A DNA stretch of 64,000 bases from Flavobacterium sp. 11 (GTDB lineage: Bacteria > Bacteroidota > Bacteroidia > Flavobacteriales > Flavobacteriaceae), in contig NZ_PEFE01000001.1 of the NCBI RefSeq assembly GCF_002754315.1, forward strand, positions 1,984,001-2,048,000, read 5' to 3'. The notes below the pieces were generated by a model. That model was not told the DNA's origin. It worked only from the letters and a program-made list of their open reading frames with translations, and searched no databases. Below, in pieces: positions 15,925-25,413 of this stretch. Every line of letters starts with the position of its first letter. The stretch's first letter is position 1. A program made the position numbers and the translations under genes.

Positions 15925-17208
15925 TTGGAACCAAAGAAAATTTTAATCATTACCTATTATTGGCCACCGGCTGGCGGACCAGGCGTTCAACGTTGGCTTA
16001 AGTTTGTTAAGTACTTGCCTGATTTTGGTATTCAACCAATTGTTTATATTCCGGAGAATCCAACGTATCCTATTGTTGATGAAAACTTGGTTAAAGAAGT
16101 TTCTGATAAAGCGATTATTCTGAAACAGAAGATTTTCGAACCGTATCAATTAGCATCTTTTCTTTCGAAAAATAAAACTAAAAAAATCAGTTCAGGAATT
16201 ATTCCAAATCAGAAAAAACAATCTTTTCTGGATAAAACATTTCTTTGGATTCGTGGAAATCTTTTTATTCCGGATGCACGTGTTTTTTGGGTAAAACCAT
16301 CGGTTGCTTATTTGGAAAAATACATTGTAGATAATAATATTGACACCATTGTTACTTCTGGACCGCCGCATAGTCTGCATCTTATTGGATTGGAATTAAA
16401 ACAAAAATTAGATTTAAAATGGTTTGCCGATTTTCGGGATCCTTGGACTACTATTGGCTATCATAAATCCTTACGATTGTCTCGTTTTGCTGCCAAGAAA
16501 CACAAAGCATTAGAGCATCGGGTTTTGAATACAGCCGACACAATTATTGTAACCAGTAAAACTACCAAAACTGAATTTCAAGCGATTACCACTAAGCCTA
16601 TTGTGGTAATAACGAATGGTTATGATACGGAAGAAGTTGGAAAACAAACCTTGGATTCAAAGTTTAGCTTAGCGCATATTGGTTCTTTTCTTTCTGAGAG
16701 AAATCCTCTGATTTTATGGGAAAGTTTAGTTGAATTGCTACATGAGATTCCAGATTTCAAATCACATTTGGAAGTGAAATTGATAGGAGCTGTGAGTCAG
16801 GAAGTCTTGGAAACAATTACTCAATTTGGGCTTAATTCCTATTTGAATAATTTGGGTTATGTTTCGCATACAGAAGCGATTGCGCACCAAAGAAAATCAC
16901 AGGTTTTGTTGCTTATAGAAATTGATTCTGAAGATACTAAAAGTATTATTCCAGGAAAATTATTTGAATATATGGTTTCAAACAGACCTATTGTTGCGAT
17001 TGGTCCTAACGGTTCTGATTTTGCCGAAATCATAACAGAAACCAATACAGGCGTATTTTTTGATTATTCGGAGAAAATGAAACTTAAAAGTGTAATTTTG
17101 GACTTTTATAATCAGTTTTTGGAGGGTAAATTACAAGCAAACGGAGTTGGATTACAACGCTATTCCAGAAAAAATCTTACCAAAGAATTGGTACAATTAA
17201 TCCAATAA
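15925..17208 (+). CDS. Glycosyltransferase, GT4-like
   Basis: A 427-residue two-domain GT-B enzyme. The N-terminal domain begins PKKILIITYYWPPAGGPGVQ, the usual acceptor-side glycine loop. The C-terminal domain has IVVITNGYDTEE, then AHIGSFLSERNP and the nucleotide-sugar region SIIPGKLFEYMVSNRPIVAIG, with the glutamate typical of retaining GT4 enzymes. The start is TTG at 15925, since no ATG lies near the family's N terminus. It is 64 nt after the YfhO-like gene and 47 nt before a flippase, so it probably adds a sugar to a lipid-linked precursor for export. The donor sugar cannot be told from sequence. Confidence 0.88.
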   Translation: MEPKKILIITYYWPPAGGPGVQRWLKFVKYLPDFGIQPIVYIPENPTYPIVDENLVKEVSDKAIILKQKIFEPYQLASFLSKNKTKKISSGIIPNQKKQSFLDKTFLWIRGNLFIPDARVFWVKPSVAYLEKYIVDNNIDTIVTSGPPHSLHLIGLELKQKLDLKWFADFRDPWTTIGYHKSLRLSRFAAKKHKALEHRVLNTADTIIVTSKTTKTEFQAITTKPIVVITNGYDTEEVGKQTLDSKFSLAHIGSFLSERNPLILWESLVELLHEIPDFKSHLEVKLIGAVSQEVLETITQFGLNSYLNNLGYVSHTEAIAHQRKSQVLLLIEIDSEDTKSIIPGKLFEYMVSNRPIVAIGPNGSDFAEIITETNTGVFFDYSEKMKLKSVILDFYNQFLEGKLQANGVGLQRYSRKNLTKELVQLIQ

Positions 17209-17255
17209 AATTAGAAGTTCGATCTACTTTTAACCTTAAACTTTAAACGCCTAAA

Positions 17256-18725
17256 ATGGGAATAGTATTAAATCAATCTTTAAAGAATACGATAATTACC
17301 TATTTGGGTTTTGGAATTGGGGCAATCAACACACTTTATTTATATCCATTTTTTTTAGGAACTGTATTTTATGCTTTAACAAACTATATACTTTCTTGGG
17401 CAAATATTATTATGCCTCTATTGGCGTTTGGGATGCAAAATACTTTGGTGAAGTTTTATACTCAATATAAAACAGAAGAAGAACGCTCTCAGTTTCTATC
17501 ATTTACAGTGCTAATCCCTTTATTATTATGTATTCCTTTAGTATTGATTGGGTTATTCTTTTTTGAACCTATTTCATTGTACTTAAGCAAGGAAAATCCT
17601 GTAGTTAAGGATTATTTGTGGCTTATTCCATTTATAGGGCTGAGTATGGCATATTTCGAAATTTTTTATGCTTGGGCAAGGGTTCACATGCATTCAGTTT
17701 TTGGAAATTTTGTTAAGGAGGTTGGACTTAGATTATTTTCTTTATTTGCGTTGATTGGAGTCTATTACAAATGGATTACTGTTGTAGAATTTATTTATGT
17801 TACTGCTATTATTTATTTTCTGGCTTTTATTATTACCATGCTTTATGCTTTCCATATAAAAAAACCTGTTTTTCAGTTCTCCATTCCTCAAAATGTGAAA
17901 GATGTTTTAGTATACACTTTTTTCATTATTTTATCAGGTAGTGTAGCGGTTATGTTGCTGGATATTGATAAGATTATGCTGAATCAGTACATTAAAATTG
18001 AGAATATAGCCTATTATTCAGTTGCGACTTATATTGCTTCTGTTATTGCTGTTCCTAGTCGTGCGATGCATCAGATTACGTATCCCATAACGGCTAAATT
18101 GATGCATGAGAATAAACATAATGAATTAAATGATTTGTACAAAAAGACTTCAATAAATCTGCAAGTTGTTGGAGGTTTTGTGATGTTGTGTATTTTTGTT
18201 AATATCAATCAGTTGTATGTAATGGTTCCAAAAGAATATAGTGGAGGAATTCTTGTGGTATTTTTGATTGGTATATCTAAATATTTTGATTTGATTTTAG
18301 GAAATAACAATGCTATAATTTTCAATTCAAAATATTATCGAATGGTTTTGTTTTTAGGATTATTGCTTGTTTTTTTGACAGTAGGATTAAACATGTTTTT
18401 TATTCCAAGGTATGCCATAACAGGAACTGCAGTCGCAACTTTATTATCTATAACTTTATACAGTTTGGCTAAATTACTTTTTGTTGTCAAACGAATGCAT
18501 TTGTATCCATTTACAAATCAGACATTGTATTCTCTTGGGATTACTTTTGGAATATTTTTGGCATTTTATTTTTGGGAATTTCCTTTTAGCCCAATAATTA
18601 GCATTGTATTAAAATCAATTTTAGTTACCCTTTTGTATGTTTATATCAACTACAAATTTGTTATTTCTATTGAAATTAATCAAGCTTTAGATGTTGTTTT
18701 GAAAAAGTTAAGAATCAAGTTGTAA
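17256..18725 (+). CDS. Polysaccharide biosynthesis protein / lipid-linked glycan flippase
   Basis: A 489-residue MOP-superfamily membrane protein with about 12-14 hydrophobic helices over its whole length, starting MGIVLNQSLKNTIITYLGFG. This is the pattern of Wzx/oligosaccharide flippases that move undecaprenyl-linked sugars across the inner membrane. No polymerase (Wzy) or ligase is in the window, so the pathway is incomplete here. It ends the three-gene cluster begun by the YfhO-like protein. No clear hairpin terminator follows, only AT-rich sequence. Confidence 0.87.
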   Translation: MGIVLNQSLKNTIITYLGFGIGAINTLYLYPFFLGTVFYALTNYILSWANIIMPLLAFGMQNTLVKFYTQYKTEEERSQFLSFTVLIPLLLCIPLVLIGLFFFEPISLYLSKENPVVKDYLWLIPFIGLSMAYFEIFYAWARVHMHSVFGNFVKEVGLRLFSLFALIGVYYKWITVVEFIYVTAIIYFLAFIITMLYAFHIKKPVFQFSIPQNVKDVLVYTFFIILSGSVAVMLLDIDKIMLNQYIKIENIAYYSVATYIASVIAVPSRAMHQITYPITAKLMHENKHNELNDLYKKTSINLQVVGGFVMLCIFVNINQLYVMVPKEYSGGILVVFLIGISKYFDLILGNNNAIIFNSKYYRMVLFLGLLLVFLTVGLNMFFIPRYAITGTAVATLLSITLYSLAKLLFVVKRMHLYPFTNQTLYSLGITFGIFLAFYFWEFPFSPIISIVLKSILVTLLYVYINYKFVISIEINQALDVVLKKLRIKL

Positions 18726-19095
18726 TTTTTTTTCAGTTCAGAAAATACGACTAATCTTAATTTCTAAAATAATTTTTTAACTAAAATATCACCTCAAATT
18801 TGGGTTTTCTCTCTTGTAAAATAATGATACAAGTCTTTATTGTATTGGTGATTAAGGGAGTCGGTATGTGAATATTATAACTTTAAATAATTATTGTGTA
18901 ACTTTTGAGGAATCTAAAAAAATATATTTGTAGAGAAATTTAATTGTAAAAGTTAATAGTCGTTTAATTGTTTTTGATTGGTCAAAAATCACTAAAAGTG
19001 GGTATTGTAAAAATAAGCGACTATCCTTATTTTCGCAATTGTTATCTTTAGAAAAGACAATAATTAAATAGCTAAAGTAATTTACCCCAATAATT
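18726..19095. other. Gene-free stretch with possible RNA structure
   Basis: No ORF of note. ATCACC (18788-18793) and GGTGAT (18847-18852) are inverse copies enclosing CTTGT (18813-18817) and ACAAG (18829-18833), so a nested stem is possible. A TATATTTG box at 18923-18930 could be a -7 element giving a long leader for the next gene. Nothing else is recognised. Confidence 0.35.
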
Positions 19096-19395
19096 ATGAA
19101 AAGCAATCCATACATTAACGAAGAAAGCTTACAAAAATTCTCTAGTATCATAGCTAATAGAATCCACCATGGATTTACTATTATAGAAAAAAATGATACT
19201 TTACCTTTTGCTGTTTTATCAAAAGGCAGGAAAGAGGTCGATCACGGGTTTAATTTTTTAATTTGTTGTATGACATTAGGAGTTTGGTCAGTTGGCTGGA
19301 TTTATTTAACTTATGTATCTTCCAAAGAAAAAAATATTGTGATAGCTATCGATGAAGATGGAAATACATTTGAAGAAAAATGCTATTCAGAATAG
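19096..19395 (+). CDS. Small membrane protein of unknown function
   Basis: A 99-residue protein: a charged N-terminal region of about 50 residues (SLQKFSSIIANRIHHGFTII), one or two membrane segments at about 53-77 (FNFLICCMTLGVWSVGWIYL), and a short tail IDEDGNTFEEKCYSE. I do not recognise the family. The ATG follows an A-rich stretch, as usual for this phylum. The codon pattern looks ordinary and the terminator is built into its last codons, which supports a real gene. It could be a small accessory or stress protein; nothing in the neighbours assigns a role. Confidence 0.65.
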   Translation: MKSNPYINEESLQKFSSIIANRIHHGFTIIEKNDTLPFAVLSKGRKEVDHGFNFLICCMTLGVWSVGWIYLTYVSSKEKNIVIAIDEDGNTFEEKCYSE

Positions 19396-19405
19396 CATTT
19401 TTATA
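19379..19405. terminator. Terminator shared by the small membrane protein gene and uvrA
   Basis: AATGCTATT (19379-19387) pairs with AATAGCATT (19391-19399) across a three-base loop, with A and T runs outside. The stop codon of the plus-strand gene lies inside the stem, and uvrA ends at 19401 on the other strand. Confidence 0.75.
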
Positions 19406-22187
19406 ATTTTTCCTTTAAGTATTTTCCAGTAACGGAACCTTTTATTTTTACTATTTGTTCAGGCGTTCCAACGGCTAATAATTTTCCGCCATTTTCTCCT
19501 CCTTCAGGACCTAAATCAATAATCCAGTCTGCACATTTGATGAGATCAAGGTTGTGCTCAATTACTAATATAGAATGACCTTTGTCTATCAATGCATCAA
19601 AAGAAGCCAATAATTTTTTGATATCGTGAAAATGCAATCCTGTTGTAGGTTCGTCAAAAACAAATAAAGCTTTGTCTTTTGTGGCTCCTTTTACCAAGAA
19701 TGAAGCGAGTTTTATACGCTGGGCTTCTCCACCGGAAAGTGTAGAAGAAGATTGTCCTAATTGTACATAACCCAATCCCACATCTTGTAAAGGCTGCAAT
19801 TTTTGAGTGATTTTAGTTTGTTTATTAGCTATAAAAAAAGCAATTGCATCATCTATCGTTAGGGTTAGAATATCGTGAATATTTTTACCTTCAAAAGCGA
19901 CTTCCAGAACTTCTTTCTTAAATCGTTTTCCGTTACAGGTTTCACATGGTAATTGCACATCGGCCATGAAAACCATTTCTACATTTATGGAACCTTCTCC
20001 TTTGCAGGTTTCACATCTTCCTCCGTCAACATTAAAAGAAAAATGTTTGGCTTGATAGCCTCTTATTTTTGATAGTTTTTCTTTGGCATACAATTCCCGA
20101 ATATCATCATACGCTTTAATATATGTCACAGGATTAGAACGGGAACTTCTTCCTATTGGGTTTTGGTCTACGTACTCAATATGTTTAATTTGCGAAAACG
20201 AACCTGATATTTCACTGAATTGCCCTGCTTTTTCACCAACATTCTCAAGCTTTTTTTGCATTGCCGGAAAAAGTATTTTTTTAACAAGCGTACTTTTTCC
20301 GCTTCCTGAAACTCCGGTAATAACAGTTAATACATCTAGAGGAAAGGTTACATCTATATTTTGAAGATTGTTTTCTCGAGCTCCTTTTATTTCGATAAAA
20401 TTCTTGAAAAGCCTGCGTTTTTTGGGAACAGTAATTTCTAAGTCTCCATTCAAATATTTAGCGGTCAGTGAAGTTGATTTTAGAATTTCATCATACGTGC
20501 CTTGCGCTACCAAATTACCACCAAAAGTACCTGCTTCCGGTCCAATATCAATAATCATATCCGCGGCTTTCATAATATCTTCATCATGTTCTACCACAAT
20601 AACGGTGTTTCCTAAATCTCTTAACGATAACAGTACTTTTATCAGGCGTTCCGTATCTTTTGGGTGCAAACCAATGCTCGGCTCATCCAGAATATACATC
20701 GATCCAACCAAACTGCTTCCTAGAGAAGTTGCTAAATTGATACGCTGCGATTCACCTCCTGAAAGTGTTGCAGAATTTCTGTTTAATGTTAGATAATCCA
20801 GTCCTACTTCGGTTAAAAAAGATAAGCGATTATTAATTTCTATCAGCAATCGTTTGGCTATTTGTTTTTCATAAACATCTAAGTCAATATTTTCGAAAAA
20901 AGTAACCAAATGTTTGATAGGCAAATCAACTAAATCAGAAACTGTTTTTGAGTTAATTTTTACATACGAAGCTTCAATTCTCAAGCGTTTTCCTTTGCAG
21001 GAATGACATTTGGTTTTGCCTCTGTAACGCGAAAGCATGACTCTGTTTTGGATTTTATAATTCTTTTCCTCCAGTTCCTTGAAAAAATCATTTAAACCTT
21101 GAAAATAGCTATTTCCATTCCAGATTAGCTCTTTTTGATCTTCAGATAATTGGTAATAAGGTTTGTGAATAGGGAAATCAAATTTGTAAGCGTTATTTAC
21201 TAATTCGTCGCGAAACCAACTCATACTTTCACCTCTCCATGGGAAAATAGCATTTTCAAAAACGGATAAAGTCGTATTTGGCACCACTAATTCGGCATCA
21301 ATTCCTATAATATTTCCATAGCCTTCACAAACGGGGCATGCTCCGTATGGATTGTTGAAACTAAATAAATGAACGTTTGGTTCTAGAAATGTAATTCCGT
21401 CCAATTCAAAATTATTGGAATAGGAATACTTTTTATCTGAGTTTAATTCTTGTAAATGACAGATTCCTTTTCCTTCAAAGAAAGCGGTTTGCACCGCATC
21501 ACCCAATCGATTGTAGAATTCTTCTTCGTCTTTGACCACAATCCTATCAATAATGAGCTTTATGTCTTTATTGTCTAAAGAATGTTGGTCAATTTCGTCT
21601 AAACGAATCATTTCATTGTTTACCAAAATCCTCGCAAAACCTTGTTGTAAAAGTACTTTCAGTTTGTCTTCCAGTTTTCGTCCTTCTTCTAAATGAATAG
21701 GAGCAATAAGCAGCCATTTGCTGTCTAGTTCAAAAGTTTTTACATCGGTTACCACATCAGTAACCGTATTTTTTTTGACCTCACGACCAGAAATAGGAGA
21801 ATATGTTCTTCCGATTCGGGCAAACAGTAATTTTATATAATCGTATATTTCGGTTGAAGTTCCTACTGTAGAACGTGCGTTTGTCGTATTTACTTTTTGT
21901 TCGATAGCAATCGCAGGAGCAATTCCTTTGATGTATTCTACTTTTGGTTTATCTAATCTGCCAAGAAATTGTCTCGCATAAGATGATAAACTTTCTACAT
22001 AACGACGTTGTCCTTCGGCATATAAAGTATCGAAAGCCAAGCTTGATTTTCCAGAACCCGAAAGCCCTGTGATAACCACTAATTTATTTCGGGGAATCGC
22101 AACATCTACATTTTTTAGGTTATGTACTTGTGCGCCTTTTATGATGATATTTTTCTTTGGATCTAATTTAGAAAGGTCAACTTGCAT
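19401..22187 (-). CDS. uvrA: Excinuclease ABC subunit A (UvrA)
   Basis: A 928-residue DNA-damage recognition ATPase of nucleotide excision repair, which loads UvrB at lesions. Two ABC modules are present: Walker [10 protein letters not shown] and GVSGSGKST, signatures [12 protein letters not shown] and [12 protein letters not shown], and Walker B regions [11 protein letters not shown] and [11 protein letters not shown]. Zinc-binding cysteine pairs occur as CPVC and CHSC in the first module and as CETCKGEG with CETCNGKR in the second. The frame runs ten codons further upstream, but the ATG at 22187 gives the family start [12 protein letters not shown] and follows a TACTTTTG box. The length is standard. 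UvrB and UvrC are not in the window, as is usual. Confidence 0.96.
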   Translation of the reverse strand: MQVDLSKLDPKKNIIIKGAQVHNLKNVDVAIPRNKLVVITGLSGSGKSSLAFDTLYAEGQRRYVESLSSYARQFLGRLDKPKVEYIKGIAPAIAIEQKVNTTNARSTVGTSTEIYDYIKLLFARIGRTYSPISGREVKKNTVTDVVTDVKTFELDSKWLLIAPIHLEEGRKLEDKLKVLLQQGFARILVNNEMIRLDEIDQHSLDNKDIKLIIDRIVVKDEEEFYNRLGDAVQTAFFEGKGICHLQELNSDKKYSYSNNFELDGITFLEPNVHLFSFNNPYGACPVCEGYGNIIGIDAELVVPNTTLSVFENAIFPWRGESMSWFRDELVNNAYKFDFPIHKPYYQLSEDQKELIWNGNSYFQGLNDFFKELEEKNYKIQNRVMLSRYRGKTKCHSCKGKRLRIEASYVKINSKTVSDLVDLPIKHLVTFFENIDLDVYEKQIAKRLLIEINNRLSFLTEVGLDYLTLNRNSATLSGGESQRINLATSLGSSLVGSMYILDEPSIGLHPKDTERLIKVLLSLRDLGNTVIVVEHDEDIMKAADMIIDIGPEAGTFGGNLVAQGTYDEILKSTSLTAKYLNGDLEITVPKKRRLFKNFIEIKGARENNLQNIDVTFPLDVLTVITGVSGSGKSTLVKKILFPAMQKKLENVGEKAGQFSEISGSFSQIKHIEYVDQNPIGRSSRSNPVTYIKAYDDIRELYAKEKLSKIRGYQAKHFSFNVDGGRCETCKGEGSINVEMVFMADVQLPCETCNGKRFKKEVLEVAFEGKNIHDILTLTIDDAIAFFIANKQTKITQKLQPLQDVGLGYVQLGQSSSTLSGGEAQRIKLASFLVKGATKDKALFVFDEPTTGLHFHDIKKLLASFDALIDKGHSILVIEHNLDLIKCADWIIDLGPEGGENGGKLLAVGTPEQIVKIKGSVTGKYLKEKL

Positions 22188-22204
22188 AAAAATGATAATT
22201 TTTA

Positions 22205-22212
22205 CAAAAGTA
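22205..22212 (-). promoter_or_regulatory. Putative -7 element of uvrA
   Basis: On the minus strand this reads TACTTTTG, a TAnnTTTG match, 17 nt before the preferred ATG. No clear -33 element and no recognisable LexA site was seen. Confidence 0.45.
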
Positions 22213-22292
22213 ATCAATTTTCAACTGACTAAATGGATTGAACAAGTCACAAATAATCATTAAAAGTGTGGTTGAAAAGTGATTTTTATTCT

Positions 22293-22303
22293 TGTATAGT
22301 TTT
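22293..22303 (-). promoter_or_regulatory. Possible regulator-binding half-site upstream of the PUL regulator
   Basis: TGTATAGTTTT here is the exact reverse complement of AAAACTATACA at 22383-22393, so the two face each other across the start codon at 22348. The same 11 bases recur at 25198-25208 just after the gene. Function is inferred. Confidence 0.3.
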
Positions 22304-22347
22304 TATGTTTTCTATCATCTAAAAAAATAGTATTTTTAAGATTATTT

Positions 22348-25176
22348 TTGAAAAAAATTAACTTCACCATACCATTGAAAACAAAACTATACATTTTTCT
22401 TTTTTTAATGTCCTTTTGTGCTTTTTCTCAAGAATTGCCGCCAATTGTAAAATATGCCTCAACAACTTATGGTGCGGGAAATCAGAATTGGATGATTTCG
22501 CAGGATCAAAATCATTATGTTTTCTTTGCTAACAATGAGGGATTATTGGAATTTAATGGTTCAAATTGGGAATTATATCCATCACCAAACGAAACTATCG
22601 TTCGTTCTGTAAAAGTGATTGGAAATAAAATTTATACGGGTTGCTACATGGAATTTGGTTTCTGGACGCGACACACAAATGGAAAACTAAAATACACTTC
22701 GCTTAGTAAAACAATAAAAACTCAAATTCTTAATGACGAACAGTTTTGGAATATATTGAACTATGAACAATGGGTTATTTTTCAATCTTTGGACAGAATT
22801 TATATTTACGATACCAAAACGGGAGGTTTCAAAATCATTGCTCCCAAAAACAATATTACTAAATCGTTCCGTACAAAAAATGCAATTTATTTTCAGAGTA
22901 TAAATGAAGGACTTTTTGAAATTGAAAGCGGAAAAGGACGCTTGGTATCTAATAATCCAATTTTACAAAACAATAGGATAGTCAACGTTTTTGCTATTGA
23001 GGAAGGACTTTTAATCCAGACACAGCTGAATGGATTTTATAAACTTATAGGAACTGTTTTGACTAAATTTTCTACCGAAGTTGATTCGGAATTAGCATCC
23101 AGTAGTGTGTATAGCAGTCAGTTGCTATCAGATGGAAGTTATGCTTTAGGAACTGTCTCTAATGGGATTTTTATCTTAAACAATAACGGGAGAATTAAGT
23201 ATCACATCAATCAAAACAAAGGATTGAGTAATAATACAGCCTTGTCTTTATATGAAGATGCCGATAAAAATCTTTGGGTAGGATTGGACAACGGGATCAA
23301 TTGCATTAATCTGCAATCTCCGATACAAAACTTTGTTGATGACACCGGAATTTTAGGAACCGTTTATACTTCAAAACTTTATAAAGGTAATTTGTATGTA
23401 GGAACCAATCAAGGTTTGTTTTATAAAAACTATCTGACTAATGATGAATTTAAATTTGTAAACGGAACTAAAGGGCAGGTTTGGTCTTTGTTTGAGTACG
23501 ATGGAACGCTTTTTTGCGGTCATGATTCGGGAACATTTGTGATTGATAATGCTGTTGCAAAAAATATATTTTCTGCATCTGGTACTTGGAAATTTGAAAC
23601 TGTCCCCAATCAAAAAGGGCTCTTACTCCAAGGGAATTACTACGGAATTTCTGTTTTGGCAAAAACGAATAATCAATGGAGTTTTAGAAATAAAATTACA
23701 GGATTTGATTATTCCTCAAAATATTTTGAAATCACGAATGCGCTGAATGTATATGTAAGTCACGAATATAAAGGAGTTTATAGGCTGGAACTAGACGGAA
23801 AACTGTCAAAAACAAAACCTTTTGTGACCTATAAAACACCCGAAAAAGGTAAAAATGCCAGTCTAACTAAGTTCAACAACATAATTTACTATGCTAATAA
23901 AGAAGGTATTTTTAAATTGAATGAGAAGACAAAACAATTCAGTAAGGATAATTTATTAAGTTCTGTTTTCGAAAAAGATGAATATACTTCGGGAAAATTG
24001 ATTGTTGATAATTCCAATAAAATATGGTTGTTTTCTAAAAATTACATCCATTATTTTTCATTGAGTAAACTAAGTAATCAACTGAAACAAAATGTAATTC
24101 CGATTCCCGCTTCATTAACAAATTCGATGTTAGGCTACGAAAACATTACTCAAATTTCCAATTCCAATTATTTGATAGGAACTACTGATGGGTATTATAT
24201 TTTGAATCTTAATGAATTGAGTTTTAAAAATCATAACGTCTCTATTTCCGCAATTACAACAAATAAGTTAAATGAAACTTCCGAAAACCGTTCCATTCAG
24301 GAAGAGGGCAGTTTTAAATACGATGAAAATAATATAACCATTAATTATACCGTTCCTGAATTTAATAAATACATCAATGCTGAATTTCAATATTTATTAG
24401 AAGGATTTCAAGAGGAGTGGAGCGAATGGAGCGCAAAATCAACGGTGAATTTTAAAAATTTGCCTCCTGGTGAATATACTTTTAAGGTGAGAGCTAAATT
24501 TGCGAATTCTACTTTAGAAGATACCGCTATATATACTTTTACTGTTGAAAAGCCTTGGTATTTAACCAATATTGCTCTTTTTTTCTATTTTATTTTTGTG
24601 ATTGTGATGGCTCGATTTATTCATAAGGCCTATAAAAACTACTATCAAAAACAAAAAGAGAAATTGATAGAAGAGAATAATTTGTTGTTAGAGATTAAAG
24701 AGCTTGAAAACGAGCAGGAATTAATGCGCATTAGAAACGAACAGCTTTCACAAGATGTAGATACTAAAAATAGAGAGTTGGCTGTTTCTACGATGAGTTT
24801 GAATAGTAAAAATGAGTTGCTGGCTTTTATCAAAGATGATTTAAAGAAAACGCCTGATGATGGCAACAGAAGTATAAAATCAGTCATCTCTACAATTAAT
24901 AAGAACATAACTGAAGGCGATAGCTGGAGTGTATTCAAAGAAGCTTTTGATAATGCCGATAAAGACTTTTTGAAAAAAATGAAACTGGCGCATCCGTCCT
25001 TAACTCCAAACGATTTGAGATTATGTGCCTACTTGAGATTAAATCTTTCCTCGAAAGAAGTAGCACCTTTGCTAAATATTTCTGTACGAAGCGTTGAGAT
25101 AAAAAGATATCGTTTGCGTAAGAAAATGGAATTGTCGCACGAACAAGGACTTGTAGAGTACATTTTAGCTGTATAG
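22348..25176 (+). CDS. Membrane-spanning one-component PUL regulator (propeller sensor, Y_Y_Y, LuxR-type HTH)
   Basis: A 942-residue regulator immediately upstream of the laminarin locus. After a signal peptide (about 1-27) comes a long two-component-regulator propeller region (about 30-640) with repeats such as LYEDADKNLWVGLDNGINCI, then a Y_Y_Y domain (about 650-735: FQYLLEGFQEEWSEWS). One membrane span follows (about 737-757), then a coiled coil (about 765-835), then a LuxR/GerE-like helix-turn-helix (about 885-935: LTPNDLRLCAYLRL and KEVAPLLNISVRSVEIKRYR). There is no kinase or receiver, so ligand binding in the periplasm must be passed straight to the DNA-binding domain. It begins with TTG at 22348. 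A 12-bp terminator separates it from susC. Confidence 0.9.
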   Translation: MKKINFTIPLKTKLYIFLFLMSFCAFSQELPPIVKYASTTYGAGNQNWMISQDQNHYVFFANNEGLLEFNGSNWELYPSPNETIVRSVKVIGNKIYTGCYMEFGFWTRHTNGKLKYTSLSKTIKTQILNDEQFWNILNYEQWVIFQSLDRIYIYDTKTGGFKIIAPKNNITKSFRTKNAIYFQSINEGLFEIESGKGRLVSNNPILQNNRIVNVFAIEEGLLIQTQLNGFYKLIGTVLTKFSTEVDSELASSSVYSSQLLSDGSYALGTVSNGIFILNNNGRIKYHINQNKGLSNNTALSLYEDADKNLWVGLDNGINCINLQSPIQNFVDDTGILGTVYTSKLYKGNLYVGTNQGLFYKNYLTNDEFKFVNGTKGQVWSLFEYDGTLFCGHDSGTFVIDNAVAKNIFSASGTWKFETVPNQKGLLLQGNYYGISVLAKTNNQWSFRNKITGFDYSSKYFEITNALNVYVSHEYKGVYRLELDGKLSKTKPFVTYKTPEKGKNASLTKFNNIIYYANKEGIFKLNEKTKQFSKDNLLSSVFEKDEYTSGKLIVDNSNKIWLFSKNYIHYFSLSKLSNQLKQNVIPIPASLTNSMLGYENITQISNSNYLIGTTDGYYILNLNELSFKNHNVSISAITTNKLNETSENRSIQEEGSFKYDENNITINYTVPEFNKYINAEFQYLLEGFQEEWSEWSAKSTVNFKNLPPGEYTFKVRAKFANSTLEDTAIYTFTVEKPWYLTNIALFFYFIFVIVMARFIHKAYKNYYQKQKEKLIEENNLLLEIKELENEQELMRIRNEQLSQDVDTKNRELAVSTMSLNSKNELLAFIKDDLKKTPDDGNRSIKSVISTINKNITEGDSWSVFKEAFDNADKDFLKKMKLAHPSLTPNDLRLCAYLRLNLSSKEVAPLLNISVRSVEIKRYRLRKKMELSHEQGLVEYILAV

Positions 25177-25208
25177 TTCCGTCTGAATTTTACAAATAAA
25201 ACTATACA
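25170..25208. repeat. Inverted repeat at the end of the regulator gene
   Basis: TGTATAGTT (25170-25178, covering the stop codon) is the reverse complement of AACTATACA at 25200-25208. The right arm extends to the 11-mer AAAACTATACA also found at 22383. It lies between the stop codon and the terminator. Confidence 0.45.
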
Positions 25209-25210
25209 TT

Positions 25211-25245
25211 ACCACAACAATACCGTTATTGTTGTGGTTTTTTTG
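25211..25245 (+). terminator. Intrinsic terminator after the PUL regulator gene
   Basis: ACCACAACAATA (25211-25222) pairs with TATTGTTGTGGT (25227-25238) around a four-base loop, followed by a T run. It separates the regulator from the susC operon. Confidence 0.88.
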
Positions 25246-25413
25246 TTTTTAGAGAAAATCTAGATTTCTTAATTTCTTCTTAATTTTCAGCCCTTTTTTA
25301 AATATTATGAATTAAACAAGTGATTTTTTGCATTGTATGTTTTTTGTAGAGGTTCTTTTTGATTTATTATTAGTTGTTCCGATTAATTTTATAATTCACA
25401 AAAAATATAAATT

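Noticed and set aside
20368..20796. 142-residue plus-strand frame inside uvrA
   Set aside because: A shadow of the uvrA coding frame, with low-complexity serine content and no homologue recognised.
24645..24938. 97-residue minus-strand frame within the PUL regulator gene
   Set aside because: It is antisense to the coiled coil of the regulator and its serine/leucine composition is a reflection of that repeat-rich frame.
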